Numbered from the stretch's first letter, positions 16,738 to 24,003 are shown. The stretch: DNA of 25,477 bases from Pseudomonadota bacterium (GCA_023433585.1 JAEZCL010000141.1:1-25477), one strand, 5' to 3'. Made by a program: numbers and translations. Notes: generated by a model not told the origin, from the letters alone.

Positions 16738-16753
16738 TTAGGATAGTTCCTAA
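16738..16753. promoter_or_regulatory. Candidate SdpR/ArsR operator
   Basis: TTAGGA-TAGT-TCCTAA (arms 16738-16743 and 16748-16753) is a perfect 6-bp-arm inverted repeat in an AT-richer patch 15-30 bp before the ArsR-family ATG. A -35-like TTGCAT lies at 16732-16737 and TAATTA at 16751-16756. Autorepressor binding here would block RNA polymerase. No Shine-Dalgarno precedes the ATG, so a very short or absent leader is possible. Confidence 0.6.
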
Positions 16754-16767
16754 TTAGCCTTCTTCCT

Positions 16768-17055
16768 ATGAACAGCGTGTTCAAGGCCCTGTCCCATCCG
16801 GCGCGGCGGCGGATCATCGCCATGCTGCGGGCCGGGCCGATGGCGTCGGGCGACATCGCGGCGGCCTTCGACATGGCCTGGCCGACGGTGACGGGGCATC
16901 TGACCGCGCTGAAGGACGCCGGGCTGGTCAGCGCCGAGCGGGATGGGTCGTCCATCCGCTATCGGCTGGACATCTCGGCGGTGGAAGAGGCGCTGGCGTT
17001 CCTGATGGACCTGACCGGGGCGCGGCATGACGACATCAACGACGAGGAGGGGTGA
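16768..17055 (+). CDS. ArsR-family autorepressor, SdpR type
   Basis: A 95-residue winged-helix repressor. KALSHPARRRIIAMLRAG, MASGDIAAAFDMAWPTVTGH and LKDAGLVSAERDGSSIRYRL match the SdpR group of the ArsR family. It has no cysteine, so it is not a thiol-based metal sensor. In Bacillus, SdpR represses its own operon and is relieved when SdpI traps it at the membrane. The same pairing is seen here: its TGA overlaps the ATG of an SdpI-like gene (TGATG). An inverted repeat just upstream is the probable operator. Homology to SdpR is by motif; the signal is unknown. Confidence 0.9.
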   Translation: MNSVFKALSHPARRRIIAMLRAGPMASGDIAAAFDMAWPTVTGHLTALKDAGLVSAERDGSSIRYRLDISAVEEALAFLMDLTGARHDDINDEEG

Positions 17056-17720
17056 TGAACCGGCGAATGAACCTGATCGACCTGGCCACAGCGGCCGTCA
17101 GCATCGCCATCCTAGCCTACGCCGCCTGGATGCTGCTGCTGGGGCCGCAGGGGCCCATGCCCATGCATTACGGCGTCGACGGAACGCCGGACCGCTGGGG
17201 AGACCGCACCGAGGCGGGGCTGGTGATCGGCGCGATGGGCCTGATGCTGGCCGTCATCGGATTCAGTTTCGCCTACTATGTCCGGCGCACCGACCAACCG
17301 GCCCGGCGCCGGGGTCTTGTAGCCGGGCAACTGGTCACCCTTCTGACCATCGGGGCCACGACCGTCTTCATGGTCATGATGATGACCGGCGGCGCCCTGC
17401 CCTCGCCCGCGCTGCAGATGGGCGGCCTGAGCCTGCTGTTCCTGGCCACAGGGGCTTTCCTGGGCCGTGTCGGACCCAATGTGGCCGTCGGCGTCCGCAC
17501 GCCCTGGAGCTACAAGAGCAAGCTGGCGTGGGAGAAATCCAACCGGCTGGCCGGACGCCTGTTCAGCGGGTTGGGCCTTCTCGGGCTGGTCGCCGCGCCC
17601 TTTGCGCCGCAGCCTCTGGGCATGACCGCCCTGATCGTCGGGGTCATGGTCGCCGCCCTATGGTCGGCGTTTGAAAGCTGGCGCGTGTGGCGCACGGACC
17701 CTGACCGCCAACCCTTCTGA
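17055..17720 (+). CDS. SdpI-like integral membrane protein
   Basis: About 221 residues with six hydrophobic segments. The DUF1648-like N-terminal part contains the typical PMHYGVDGTPDRWGDRTEAG, and the C-terminal SdpI/YhfL part contains VGPNVAVGVRTPWSYKSKLAW followed by WEKSNRLAGRLF. In Bacillus, SdpI gives immunity to the SdpC toxin and sequesters SdpR. No sdpA, sdpB or sdpC gene is visible here, so any toxin would come from elsewhere, or the pair senses another membrane stress. GGAGGGG precedes the ATG at 17055; a GTG 3 nt upstream is possible. The gene lies in an operon with the ArsR gene and the hydrolase. Confidence 0.9.
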   Translation: MNRRMNLIDLATAAVSIAILAYAAWMLLLGPQGPMPMHYGVDGTPDRWGDRTEAGLVIGAMGLMLAVIGFSFAYYVRRTDQPARRRGLVAGQLVTLLTIGATTVFMVMMMTGGALPSPALQMGGLSLLFLATGAFLGRVGPNVAVGVRTPWSYKSKLAWEKSNRLAGRLFSGLGLLGLVAAPFAPQPLGMTALIVGVMVAALWSAFESWRVWRTDPDRQPF

Positions 17721-17734
17721 AACCGGAGCCCATC

Positions 17735-18652
17735 ATGCTGAGCGCCATCGTCCTCGCCGCCCTGATCCAGACCGCCCCGGTTTCGCAGGACATCTTCATT
17801 CTGTCCCAGCCCGCGCCGCTGCACGGCACCGTGCTGACCCCCGCCGAGACGCGCGCGGCGGCGGTGCTGATCCCCGGTTCAGGGCCGACGGATCGTGACG
17901 GGAACCAGCTTCCCGCCGTCCAGGCCGCGACCCTGCGGCTGCTGGCCGAGGCGCTGGCCGAAGAAGGGATCGCCACCGTGCGCATCGACAAGCGCGGCAT
18001 CGGCGCCAGCGGCGCGGCGGCCCTGTCCGAGGACGCCCTGCGGTTCGATCATATGGCCGAGGACGCCCGCGCCTGGGCCGCCGATCTGGCCGCACGGACG
18101 GGCCGGGACTGCGTCTGGCTGATCGGCCACAGCGAGGGCGGGCTGGTGGCCCAGGTGGCGGCGGCGGACGATCCGAACGTCTGCGGGCTGGTGCTGCTGG
18201 CCTCGGCCGGGCGTCCGGCGGCGGACGTGCTGCGCGAACAGCTGGCCGCCCTGCCCCAGCCCCTGAACGACCAGGCCATGCACGCCCTGTCAGAGCTGGA
18301 GGCCGGGCGGACGGTGGAGACCATTCCGGGCCTGGAGGCGTTGTTCCGGCCCTCGGTCCAGCCCTATCTGATCTCGTGGTTCCGGCAGGATCCGCGCGAG
18401 CTGGCCGCCGCCTGGGACCGCCGCTTGCTGATCGTCCACGCCGAGCGCGACATCCAGGTGGGCGAAGCCGACGCCGACGCCCTGTCGGCCGCTCAGCCGA
18501 ACGCGGAACGCCTGGACCTGGAAGGCGTCAATCATGTGCTGAAGGCGGCGCCCGAAGATCGCGCGGGCAACATCGCCGTCTATGCCGACCCGGATGCGCC
18601 GCTGGCGGAGGGCCTGGCGGACGCGGTGGCGGCGTTCATCCTGGGGGACTAG
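17735..18652 (+). CDS. Exported alpha/beta hydrolase
   Basis: A 305-residue serine hydrolase of the alpha/beta fold. Residues 1-18 look like a short signal peptide (MLSAIVLAALIQTAPVSQ). LIPGSGPTDRDGN (45-57) is the oxyanion-loop signature of the S33-like esterase/aminopeptidase group. The nucleophile is Ser133 in GHSEGG, the acid is likely the Asp in VHAERD, and the His is in GVNHVLK. GGAGC precedes the ATG, and only 14 nt separate it from the sdpI-like stop, so it probably belongs to the SdpR-controlled operon. Substrate unknown; a periplasmic esterase is the simplest reading. Confidence 0.9.
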   Translation: MLSAIVLAALIQTAPVSQDIFILSQPAPLHGTVLTPAETRAAAVLIPGSGPTDRDGNQLPAVQAATLRLLAEALAEEGIATVRIDKRGIGASGAAALSEDALRFDHMAEDARAWAADLAARTGRDCVWLIGHSEGGLVAQVAAADDPNVCGLVLLASAGRPAADVLREQLAALPQPLNDQAMHALSELEAGRTVETIPGLEALFRPSVQPYLISWFRQDPRELAAAWDRRLLIVHAERDIQVGEADADALSAAQPNAERLDLEGVNHVLKAAPEDRAGNIAVYADPDAPLAEGLADAVAAFILGD

Positions 18653-18693
18653 GTAGAGACCCCATACGGGCCGGCGATACAAACTCATATATT

Positions 18694-18800
18694 CCCGTCA
18701 TCGCGGGGCTCGTCCCGGCGATCCATACACTCCCAAGGCGCAAGGCGAGCCCGGAACGCGCGGCGCGTATGGATTCCCGGCACAAACGGTGTGGGGATCA
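18694..18800. repeat. Interspersed palindromic repeat downstream of adk
   Basis: CCGGCGATCCATAC (18715-18728) pairs with GTATGGATTCCCGG (18767-18780) with two mismatches. The element starts with CCCGTCATCGCGGGG, whose core also occurs in the hairpin at 20841. Its wording is typical of palindromic intergenic repeats of alphaproteobacteria. It fills the gap between two convergent genes and could serve as a bidirectional 3' end, but there is no U-tract. Confidence 0.6.
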
Positions 18801-18808
18801 GAACGCGC

Positions 18809-19372
18809 TCAGGCGTCGAGGGCGGCGTCCAGGGCGGCGGCGACCTCGTCGATGCCGCCCATGCCGTCGATCTCGGCCAGCTTGCCCTGCGTCTCGTAGT
18901 AGGGCAGCAGCGGCGCGGTCTGGCGGTTATAGACCGCCAGGCGGTCCTTGAAGGTCTCGGGATTGTCGTCGGGGCGGCCCTGTTCGGCGAAGCGCTTGGT
19001 GATGCGCTCGGTCAGGGCGGCGTCGTCCACCTTCAGGCGGATCACACGGTCGATCCGGGCCCCGCGCTTGTCCAGCATGGCGTCCAGCGCCTCGGCCTGG
19101 GCCACCGTGCGCGGAAAGCCGTCGAAGATGGCGCCCCCGGCGGCCTCGGCCTCGGGCAGGCGAGCCTCGATCAGGGCGATGACGATCTCGTCCGTCACCA
19201 GGTCGCCCCGCGCCAGCACGTCCTTGACCTTCAGCCCCAGATCCGAGCCGGACGCGATGGCGGCGCGCAGCATGTCGCCGGTGGACAGTTGCACCATGCC
19301 CCGCTGCTCGACCAGACGCTTGGCCTGGGTGCCCTTGCCCGCCGCCGGCGGGCCGAACAGGATGATGTTCAT
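18809..19372 (-). CDS. adk: Adenylate kinase (short form)
   Basis: A 187-residue adenylate kinase that interconverts ATP plus AMP with two ADP. The P-loop is GPPAAGKGTQ (7-16). QLSTGDMLRAAI forms the AMP site, and DGFPRTVAQAEALD (FDGFPRT) is the family signature. The long LID insertion is absent, as in other short alphaproteobacterial forms; the region around TERITKRFAEQGRPDDNPET replaces it. It follows secY by 22 nt as the distal gene of the spc operon. No ribosomal gene follows it, contrary to the usual order. Confidence 0.97.
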   Translation of the reverse strand: MNIILFGPPAAGKGTQAKRLVEQRGMVQLSTGDMLRAAIASGSDLGLKVKDVLARGDLVTDEIVIALIEARLPEAEAAGGAIFDGFPRTVAQAEALDAMLDKRGARIDRVIRLKVDDAALTERITKRFAEQGRPDDNPETFKDRLAVYNRQTAPLLPYYETQGKLAEIDGMGGIDEVAAALDAALDA

Positions 19373-19394
19373 GTCTCAGCCCTCCCCCGGCCGA

Positions 19395-20759
19395 TTATGA
19401 TTTGCGGCCGGTCGCCAGAGCCCCGCGGCCGCGCAGCTTGGCCTTCTTGATGAGGCCCTCGTACTGATGCGCCAGCAGGTGGGACTGGATCTGGGCCACG
19501 GAGTCCATGGCCACCACCACGACGATCAGCAGCGAAGTGCCGCCGAAATAGCCGAGGCTGGCGAACCGCGTAATCATGAATTCCGGCAGCAGACACACCC
19601 CGGTGATGTAGACCGCGCCGATGGTGGTCAGGCGGGTCAGCACATAGTCGATGTATTCCGCCGTCCGCTTGCCCGGCCGGATGCCCGGCAGGAAGCCGCC
19701 GTACTTCCTCAGGTTCTCGGCCGTATCCTCCGGATTGAAGGTGATCGAGGTGTAGAAGAAGCAGAAGAAGATGATGAGCGCGCCATAGAACACCATGAAC
19801 AACGGCTGGCCGTGCTGCATCTGGCTGACCAGCCACTGCATCCACGGGGCCATGTTGGCCTGGGGCGCCATGGCCGCCACCGTCGTCGGCAGCATCAGCA
19901 GCGACGAGGCGAAGATGGGCGGGATGACGCCGCCCGTGTTGACCTTCAGCGGCAGGAACGAGCTTTCGCCGCCCACCATCCGGTTGCCCTGCTGACGCTT
20001 GGGATACTGGATCAGGAGGCGCCGCTGGGCGCGCTCCATGAACACGATGAACACCACCACGGCGATGGCGAGCAGGGTGATGAACAGCAGGGCGAAGGCT
20101 GAAATCTGTCCCTCCCGCGCCAGGCCCAGAAGGCGGCCGATCGTGCCCGGCAGCACCGCCACGATGCCCGCAAAGATAATCAGGCTGATGCCGTTGCCCA
20201 CGCCGCGCGCGGTCACCTGCTCACCCAGCCACATCAGGAACATGGTGCCGCCGGTCAGGGTGACGACCGTGGTCAGGATGAAGAAGGCGCCGGGGTTGTC
20301 GACCATCCCGGCCGAATTGTTCAGACCCACGGCCATGCCGAAGGACTGGGCGAACGCCAGCACCACGGTCAGATAGCGGGTGTACTGGTTCAGCTGCTTG
20401 CGTCCCGCCTCGCCGCCTTCCTTCTTCAGCTTCTCCCACGGCGGATAGACCGCCTGCATCATCTGCACGATGATCGAGGCCGAGATGTAGGGCATCACGT
20501 TCAGGGCGAAGACCGCCATCCGCTCCACCGCGCCGCCCGAGAACATGTTGAACATGTCCAGGATGCCGCGCTGCTGATCCGGATTGCCGAAGAAATCCAG
20601 GAACGCCTGCGAATTGATGCCCGGAATCGGGATGTAGGTGCCGATCCGGTACACGATCAGCGCCATCAGCGTGAACAGCAGGCGCTTGTGCAACTCCTTC
20701 GCGCGAGCGAAGGAGCCGAAGTTCAGGTTGGCTGCGAGTTGTTCGGCGGCCGAAGCCAT
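19395..20759 (-). CDS. secY: Preprotein translocase subunit SecY
   Basis: SecY (454 residues) is the channel-forming subunit of the SecYEG translocon in the inner membrane. About ten membrane helices are visible. Landmarks are LLFTLMALIVYRIGTYIPIP near the N terminus, the plug-region GGAVERMAVFALNVMPYISA, LFIVFMERAQRRLLIQYPKR in the C4/C5 part and FLPGIRPGKRTAEYIDYVLT. The ATG at 20759 is chosen because MASAAEQLAANLNFGSFARA is the standard N terminus and GGGGGA lies just upstream. An in-frame ATG at 20819 would run through a hairpin. It is preceded by 131 bp with two strong hairpins, unusual spacing inside this operon. Confidence 0.97.
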   Translation of the reverse strand: MASAAEQLAANLNFGSFARAKELHKRLLFTLMALIVYRIGTYIPIPGINSQAFLDFFGNPDQQRGILDMFNMFSGGAVERMAVFALNVMPYISASIIVQMMQAVYPPWEKLKKEGGEAGRKQLNQYTRYLTVVLAFAQSFGMAVGLNNSAGMVDNPGAFFILTTVVTLTGGTMFLMWLGEQVTARGVGNGISLIIFAGIVAVLPGTIGRLLGLAREGQISAFALLFITLLAIAVVVFIVFMERAQRRLLIQYPKRQQGNRMVGGESSFLPLKVNTGGVIPPIFASSLLMLPTTVAAMAPQANMAPWMQWLVSQMQHGQPLFMVFYGALIIFFCFFYTSITFNPEDTAENLRKYGGFLPGIRPGKRTAEYIDYVLTRLTTIGAVYITGVCLLPEFMITRFASLGYFGGTSLLIVVVVAMDSVAQIQSHLLAHQYEGLIKKAKLRGRGALATGRKS

Positions 20760-20804
20760 GAAAATGTCCCCCGAGGACGCTGACGGTTCGTTGTCAGATA
20801 GGTG

Positions 20805-20834
20805 AAAAGCGGCCCTCATGCGAGAGCCGCCTTT
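20805..20834 (-). terminator. Terminator-like hairpin upstream of secY
   Basis: On the minus strand a 9-bp stem GCGGCTCTC/GAGGGCCGC (one G-U pair; arms 20822-20830 and 20809-20817) with a 4-nt loop is followed by TTTT. This has intrinsic-terminator form and lies between rplO and secY, in the direction of transcription. The T-run is short, so partial termination (attenuation) is more likely than a full stop. On the plus strand the hairpin is followed by CTTTG. Confidence 0.6.
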
Positions 20835-20840
20835 GTCTAA

Positions 20841-20884
20841 TCGTCATCGCGGGGCCGGCGCGCGGCGCCGTGCCGCGATGACGA
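20841..20884 (-). repeat. Long GC-rich hairpin just after rplO
   Basis: Perfect 12-bp arms TCGTCATCGCGG (20841-20852) and CCGCGATGACGA (20873-20884) enclose a second stem CGGCGC/GCGCCG (20856-20861 and 20865-20870). It starts 6 nt after the rplO stop. The outer arm shares CGTCATCGCGGGG with the repeat at 18694, so it is probably a member of the same interspersed family inserted inside the operon. Confidence 0.65.
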
Positions 20885-20890
20885 CGGGTC

Positions 20891-21418
20891 TTACGCCTTG
20901 GGCTTGCCGCGAGCGGCGTTGCGCTTCTCGACACGGGCGGCGGCAGCGGCTTCGGCTGCGATGCGCTGCTGCGTCACCGAGCCCCCGGCGGCCTCGATGG
21001 CCTTGATCGCGCCGGCCGTGGCCGACCACACGACCAGGTTCAGCTTGGCCTTCAGCTCGCCCGTTCCCAGCACCCGCACGCCGTCCTTGGCGCGGCGGAT
21101 GACGCCGGCGGCGATCAGGGCCTCGGCGTTGATTTCCTTCTTGGCGTCCAGCTTCTTGGCGTCCACGGCGTCCTGCAGACGCCACAGGTTCACCTCGGCC
21201 AGCTTCAGCGCGCCAGGATTGTTGAAGCCGCGCTTGGGCATGCGCATGTACAGCGGCATCTGGCCGCCCTCGAAGCCGCCGATGGCGACGCCCGAGCGGG
21301 ACTTCTGGCCCTTGACGCCGCGCCCGGCGGTCTTGCCCTTGCCCGAACCGGGGCCACGGCCCACGCGCATGCGCTTCTTGTGAGCGCCTTCGTTGTCGCG
21401 GATTTCATTCAGTTTCAT
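20891..21418 (-). CDS. rplO: 50S ribosomal protein L15
   Basis: L15 (175 residues) is a late-assembling 50S protein that contacts 23S rRNA. The Gly/Lys/Arg-rich N terminus (MKLNEIRDNEGAHKKRMRVG then SGKGKTAGRGVKGQKSRSG) is diagnostic, followed by GGQMPLYMRMPKRGFNN. The C terminus ends in an Ala/Arg/Lys tail beyond the common about 145-residue length. It is separated from rpmD by 135 bp and from secY by 131 bp, while the rest of the operon is nearly gapless. Both gaps carry hairpins. Confidence 0.97.
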   Translation of the reverse strand: MKLNEIRDNEGAHKKRMRVGRGPGSGKGKTAGRGVKGQKSRSGVAIGGFEGGQMPLYMRMPKRGFNNPGALKLAEVNLWRLQDAVDAKKLDAKKEINAEALIAAGVIRRAKDGVRVLGTGELKAKLNLVVWSATAGAIKAIEAAGGSVTQQRIAAEAAAAARVEKRNAARGKPKA

Positions 21419-21478
21419 GTGCCTGATCCTTTCGGGTTCTCACGCCTGGCTGAGGCCAGACTCGGCTGATTGGCAGAA

Positions 21479-21548
21479 GTGATTAGTGGCTAGTGATTAG
21501 TGGTTGGGGCCGTGCTCGACCAACCACCAATCACTAACCACTAATCAC
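21479..21548 (-). repeat. 29-bp-stem hairpin between rpmD and rplO
   Basis: Arms 21479-21507 and 21520-21548 are inverted repeats of 29 nt with two differences, around a 12-nt loop. In minus-strand RNA, the sense direction of the operon, both differences become G-U pairs, so the whole stem can pair. Each arm is itself built of two GTGATTAGTGG-like units. The patch is markedly AT-richer than its surroundings and begins 5 nt after the rpmD stop codon. It may be an mRNA processing or stability element, or an inserted repeat of the GTGATTAGTGG type. Confidence 0.8.
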
Positions 21549-21553
21549 CCGAC

Positions 21554-21748
21554 TTACTTCTCGACCACTTCCACCATGTGGGCGACCTTGGCGATCATGC
21601 CGCGCACGGAAGGCGTATCTTCCAGCGTGGACTCGCGGCCCATGCGGTTCAGGCCCAGGCCCTGAAGGGTGGCGCGCTGGTCGTTCTTGCGGCGGATCGG
21701 GCTGCCGATCTGACGCACGGTGACGGTCTTCTTGTCCTTGGCGGCCAT
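21554..21748 (-). CDS. rpmD: 50S ribosomal protein L30
   Basis: L30 (64 residues), a small 50S protein. KKTVTVRQIGSPIRRKNDQR, TLQGLGLNRMGRESTLEDTP and VRGMIAKVAHMVEV match the bacterial family over its full length. It starts 3 nt after the rpsE stop. The stop codon is followed almost at once by the long hairpin described separately, which separates it from rplO. Confidence 0.96.
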   Translation of the reverse strand: MAAKDKKTVTVRQIGSPIRRKNDQRATLQGLGLNRMGRESTLEDTPSVRGMIAKVAHMVEVVEK

Positions 21749-21751
21749 CTA

Positions 21752-22354
21752 TCAGCCCTCCACGGCTTCGGGCGCCGAGGCGCCGTCGTTGCGGCGGCCC
21801 AGCAGATCCGACACCTTCTTGCCGCGCTTGGAGGCCACCTGACGCGGAGACGACTGGGCCTTCAGCGCCTCGAAGGTGGCGCGGATCATGTTGTAGGGGT
21901 TGGACGAGCCGGTGGACTTGCCCACCACGTCCTGCACGCCCAGGGTCTCCAGAACGGCGCGCATCGGGCCGCCCGCGATCACGCCGGTGCCCGGAGGCGC
22001 CGCGCGGACCATGATCTTGCCGGCGCCCCAACGGCCATTGCCGTCGTGGTGCAGGGTGCGGTTCTCGCGCAGCGGAACGCGGATCATGGTCTTCTTGGCT
22101 TCTTCCGTGGCCTTGCGGATGGCTTCGGGCACTTCGCGCGCCTTGCCATGGCCGAAGCCGACGCGGCCCTTGCCGTCGCCCACAACCATCAGGGCGGCGA
22201 ACGAGAAGCGGCGTCCGCCCTTCACGGTCGCGGCCACACGGTTGATGTGGACCAGCTTTTCGATGATGTCGCTGTCCGGCCCTTCGACCGGGGGAGCGTT
22301 GCGGTCACGACGGTTGCGATCGCCGCCGCCGCCGCGTTGGGGTTCACGAGCCAT
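21752..22354 (-). CDS. rpsE: 30S ribosomal protein S5
   Basis: S5 (200 residues) is needed for translational accuracy. The double-stranded RNA-binding-like domain begins at EKLVHINRVAATVKGGRRFS and contains GDGKGRVGFGHGKA. The C-terminal domain has TGVIAGGPMRAVLETLG and DVVGKSTGSSNPYN. Both ends carry short disordered tails (Arg/Gly-rich at the start, Ala/Glu at the end). It sits 11 nt after rplR. Confidence 0.97.
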   Translation of the reverse strand: MAREPQRGGGGDRNRRDRNAPPVEGPDSDIIEKLVHINRVAATVKGGRRFSFAALMVVGDGKGRVGFGHGKAREVPEAIRKATEEAKKTMIRVPLRENRTLHHDGNGRWGAGKIMVRAAPPGTGVIAGGPMRAVLETLGVQDVVGKSTGSSNPYNMIRATFEALKAQSSPRQVASKRGKKVSDLLGRRNDGASAPEAVEG

Positions 22355-22365
22355 GCTGCGGTTCC

Positions 22366-22728
22366 TTAGAAGTTCAGGCCGGCTTCACGCGCGGCTTCCG
22401 CCAGCGCCTTCACCCGACCGTGATAGATGTAGCCGCCGCGGTCGAAGACGACGTCCTTGACGCCCTTCTCGATGGCGCGTTCGGCGATCAGCTTGCCGAT
22501 GCGGGTCGCGGCCTCGACGTCCGAACCCTTCGACTTCTTGCCCTTCTCGCCTTCCAGCGAGGAGGCCGACGCCAGGGTGATCCCCTTCTCGTCGTCGATG
22601 ATCTGGGCCGAGATGTTCTTGTCCGAGCGATGAACCGACAGACGCAGGCGGCCGTTGGCCACGGCCTTCAGGCGGCGACGGGTGCGCTGGGCGCGGCGCT
22701 GGGCGGTCTGGTTGGAAGAAACAGCCAT
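22366..22728 (-). CDS. rplR: 50S ribosomal protein L18
   Basis: L18 (120 residues) binds 5S rRNA within the central protuberance. The basic N terminus (RRAQRTRRRLKAVANGRLRL, then SVHRSDKNISAQIIDD) and the C-terminal VVFDRGGYIYHGRVKALAEA are diagnostic. It starts 3 nt after the rplF stop and is followed by rpsE. Length is normal. Confidence 0.97.
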   Translation of the reverse strand: MAVSSNQTAQRRAQRTRRRLKAVANGRLRLSVHRSDKNISAQIIDDEKGITLASASSLEGEKGKKSKGSDVEAATRIGKLIAERAIEKGVKDVVFDRGGYIYHGRVKALAEAAREAGLNF

Positions 22729-22731
22729 GAC

Positions 22732-23265
22732 TTACTTCTTCTTGCCTTCCTTGCGACGGACGTGCTCGCCGGCGTAACGGATGCCCTTGCCCTTGTAGGG
22801 TTCGGGCGGACGGAGCTTGCGGATCACCGCCGCGATCTGGCCCACGGACTGCTTGTCCGAGCCCGAGATCTTGATCTCGGTCTGCTTGGGCGTGGCGAAG
22901 GTGATGCCCGCCGGCGGGGCGATGTCCACGTCGTGGCTCAGGCCCAGCTGCAGCGACAGCGACTGGCCCTTCATGGCGGCGCGGTAGCCGACGCCGACCA
23001 GCTCGAGCGTCTCTTCAAAGCCTTCGGTGACGCCGATGACCATGTTGGCCACCAGGGTGCGCGACAGGCCCCACATGGCGCGGGCGCGCTGGGTGTCCGA
23101 ACGCGGGGTCAGGGACAGTTCCTCGCCGTCCTGCTTGACCTCGATCTCTTCGACGACGGTCCAGGAGGCTTCGCCCTTGGGACCCTTCACCGAGACGGTC
23201 TGGCCGTCGAGCGTGAGGGTCACGCCCTTGGGCACGGAGATGGTTTTCTTGCCGATGCGCGACAT
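22732..23265 (-). CDS. rplF: 50S ribosomal protein L6
   Basis: L6 (177 residues) lies near the factor-binding site of the 50S subunit. MSRIGKKTISVPKGVTLTLD at the N terminus and PEPYKGKGIRYAGEHVRRKE near the C terminus are typical. Its ATG begins 1 nt after the rpsH stop, so translation is coupled. No oddity. Confidence 0.97.
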   Translation of the reverse strand: MSRIGKKTISVPKGVTLTLDGQTVSVKGPKGEASWTVVEEIEVKQDGEELSLTPRSDTQRARAMWGLSRTLVANMVIGVTEGFEETLELVGVGYRAAMKGQSLSLQLGLSHDVDIAPPAGITFATPKQTEIKISGSDKQSVGQIAAVIRKLRPPEPYKGKGIRYAGEHVRRKEGKKK

Positions 23266-23266
23266 G

Positions 23267-23665
23267 TCAGTACACCCTGCAGAGGACTTCGCCGCCCACG
23301 TTGGCCTCGCGGGCCGCAGTGTCGGACATGACGCCCTTCGAAGTGGACAGGATCGAGATGCCCAGGCCGTTCTTGACCAGCTTCAGGTCGGTGATCCCCG
23401 AATAGACGCGGCGGCCCGGCTTGGACACGCGGCTGATCTCGGCGATGACCGGCTGGCCGTCGAAATACTTGAGCTCGATCTCGAACTGCGGGAATTCGCC
23501 GGGGTTCTGAACCAGCGAATAGCCGCGGATGTAGCCTTCGTCCTGCAGCACGTCCAGGACGCGCTGGCGCAGGCGGGAGGCCGGGGTGAGCACCTTGGAA
23601 CGCTTGCGGGTGGCCGCGTTCTTGATGCGAGCGATCATGTCGCTCAGCGGATCGTTGATCATCAT
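23267..23665 (-). CDS. rpsH: 30S ribosomal protein S8
   Basis: S8 (132 residues) binds 16S rRNA early in assembly; in E. coli it also represses the spc operon by binding its mRNA near rplE. The family N terminus is NDPLSDMIARIKNAATRKRS and the C terminus is SILSTSKGVMSDTAAREANV then GGEVLCRVY. There are two adjacent ATGs (23665 and 23662) behind GGGGGA; the first is used. Confidence 0.97.
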   Translation of the reverse strand: MMINDPLSDMIARIKNAATRKRSKVLTPASRLRQRVLDVLQDEGYIRGYSLVQNPGEFPQFEIELKYFDGQPVIAEISRVSKPGRRVYSGITDLKLVKNGLGISILSTSKGVMSDTAAREANVGGEVLCRVY

Positions 23666-23678
23666 CTGTCGATCCCCC

Positions 23679-23984
23679 TTACCAGCTGGACTTGGTCATG
23701 CCGGGCACCTGGCCCAGCGAGGCGAGTTCACGCAGCGCGATCCGGCTCATCTTGAGCTTGCGGTAATAGGCGCGCGGACGGCCCGTGACCTCGCAGCGGT
23801 TGCGGATGCGCACCGCAGCGGAGTTGCGCGGCAGCTTGGCGAGCTTGAGGCGGGCCTCGAAACGCTCTTCCAGCGGCTTGGATTCGTCGTTGGCGATAGC
23901 CTTCAGCGCGTTGCGCTTCTCGGCGTATTGCGCGACGAGCTTCTTGACGCGTTCGTTGCGATTGACGGCGGACTTCTTAGCCAT
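23679..23984 (-). CDS. rpsN: 30S ribosomal protein S14 (zinc-free long form)
   Basis: S14 (101 residues) of the long type without the CxxC zinc ribbon; only one Cys is present (RNRCEVTGRPRAYYRKLKMS). The N terminus is MAKKSAVNRNERVKKLVAQY and the C terminus LGQVPGMTKSSW. It lies 19 nt after rplE and 13 nt before rpsH. Length fits alphaproteobacterial S14. Confidence 0.97.
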   Translation of the reverse strand: MAKKSAVNRNERVKKLVAQYAEKRNALKAIANDESKPLEERFEARLKLAKLPRNSAAVRIRNRCEVTGRPRAYYRKLKMSRIALRELASLGQVPGMTKSSW

Positions 23985-24003
23985 GGTTCTTTTCCTTTCC
24001 CGC

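Noticed and set aside
18653..18808. Canonical intrinsic terminator between the hydrolase and adk genes
   Set aside because: There are inverted repeats but no stem followed by a U-tract on either strand.
20760..20819. An upstream secY start at 20819
   Set aside because: It would begin inside a terminator-like hairpin and add residues not found in SecY; the ATG at 20759 has a good ribosome-binding site and the normal N terminus.
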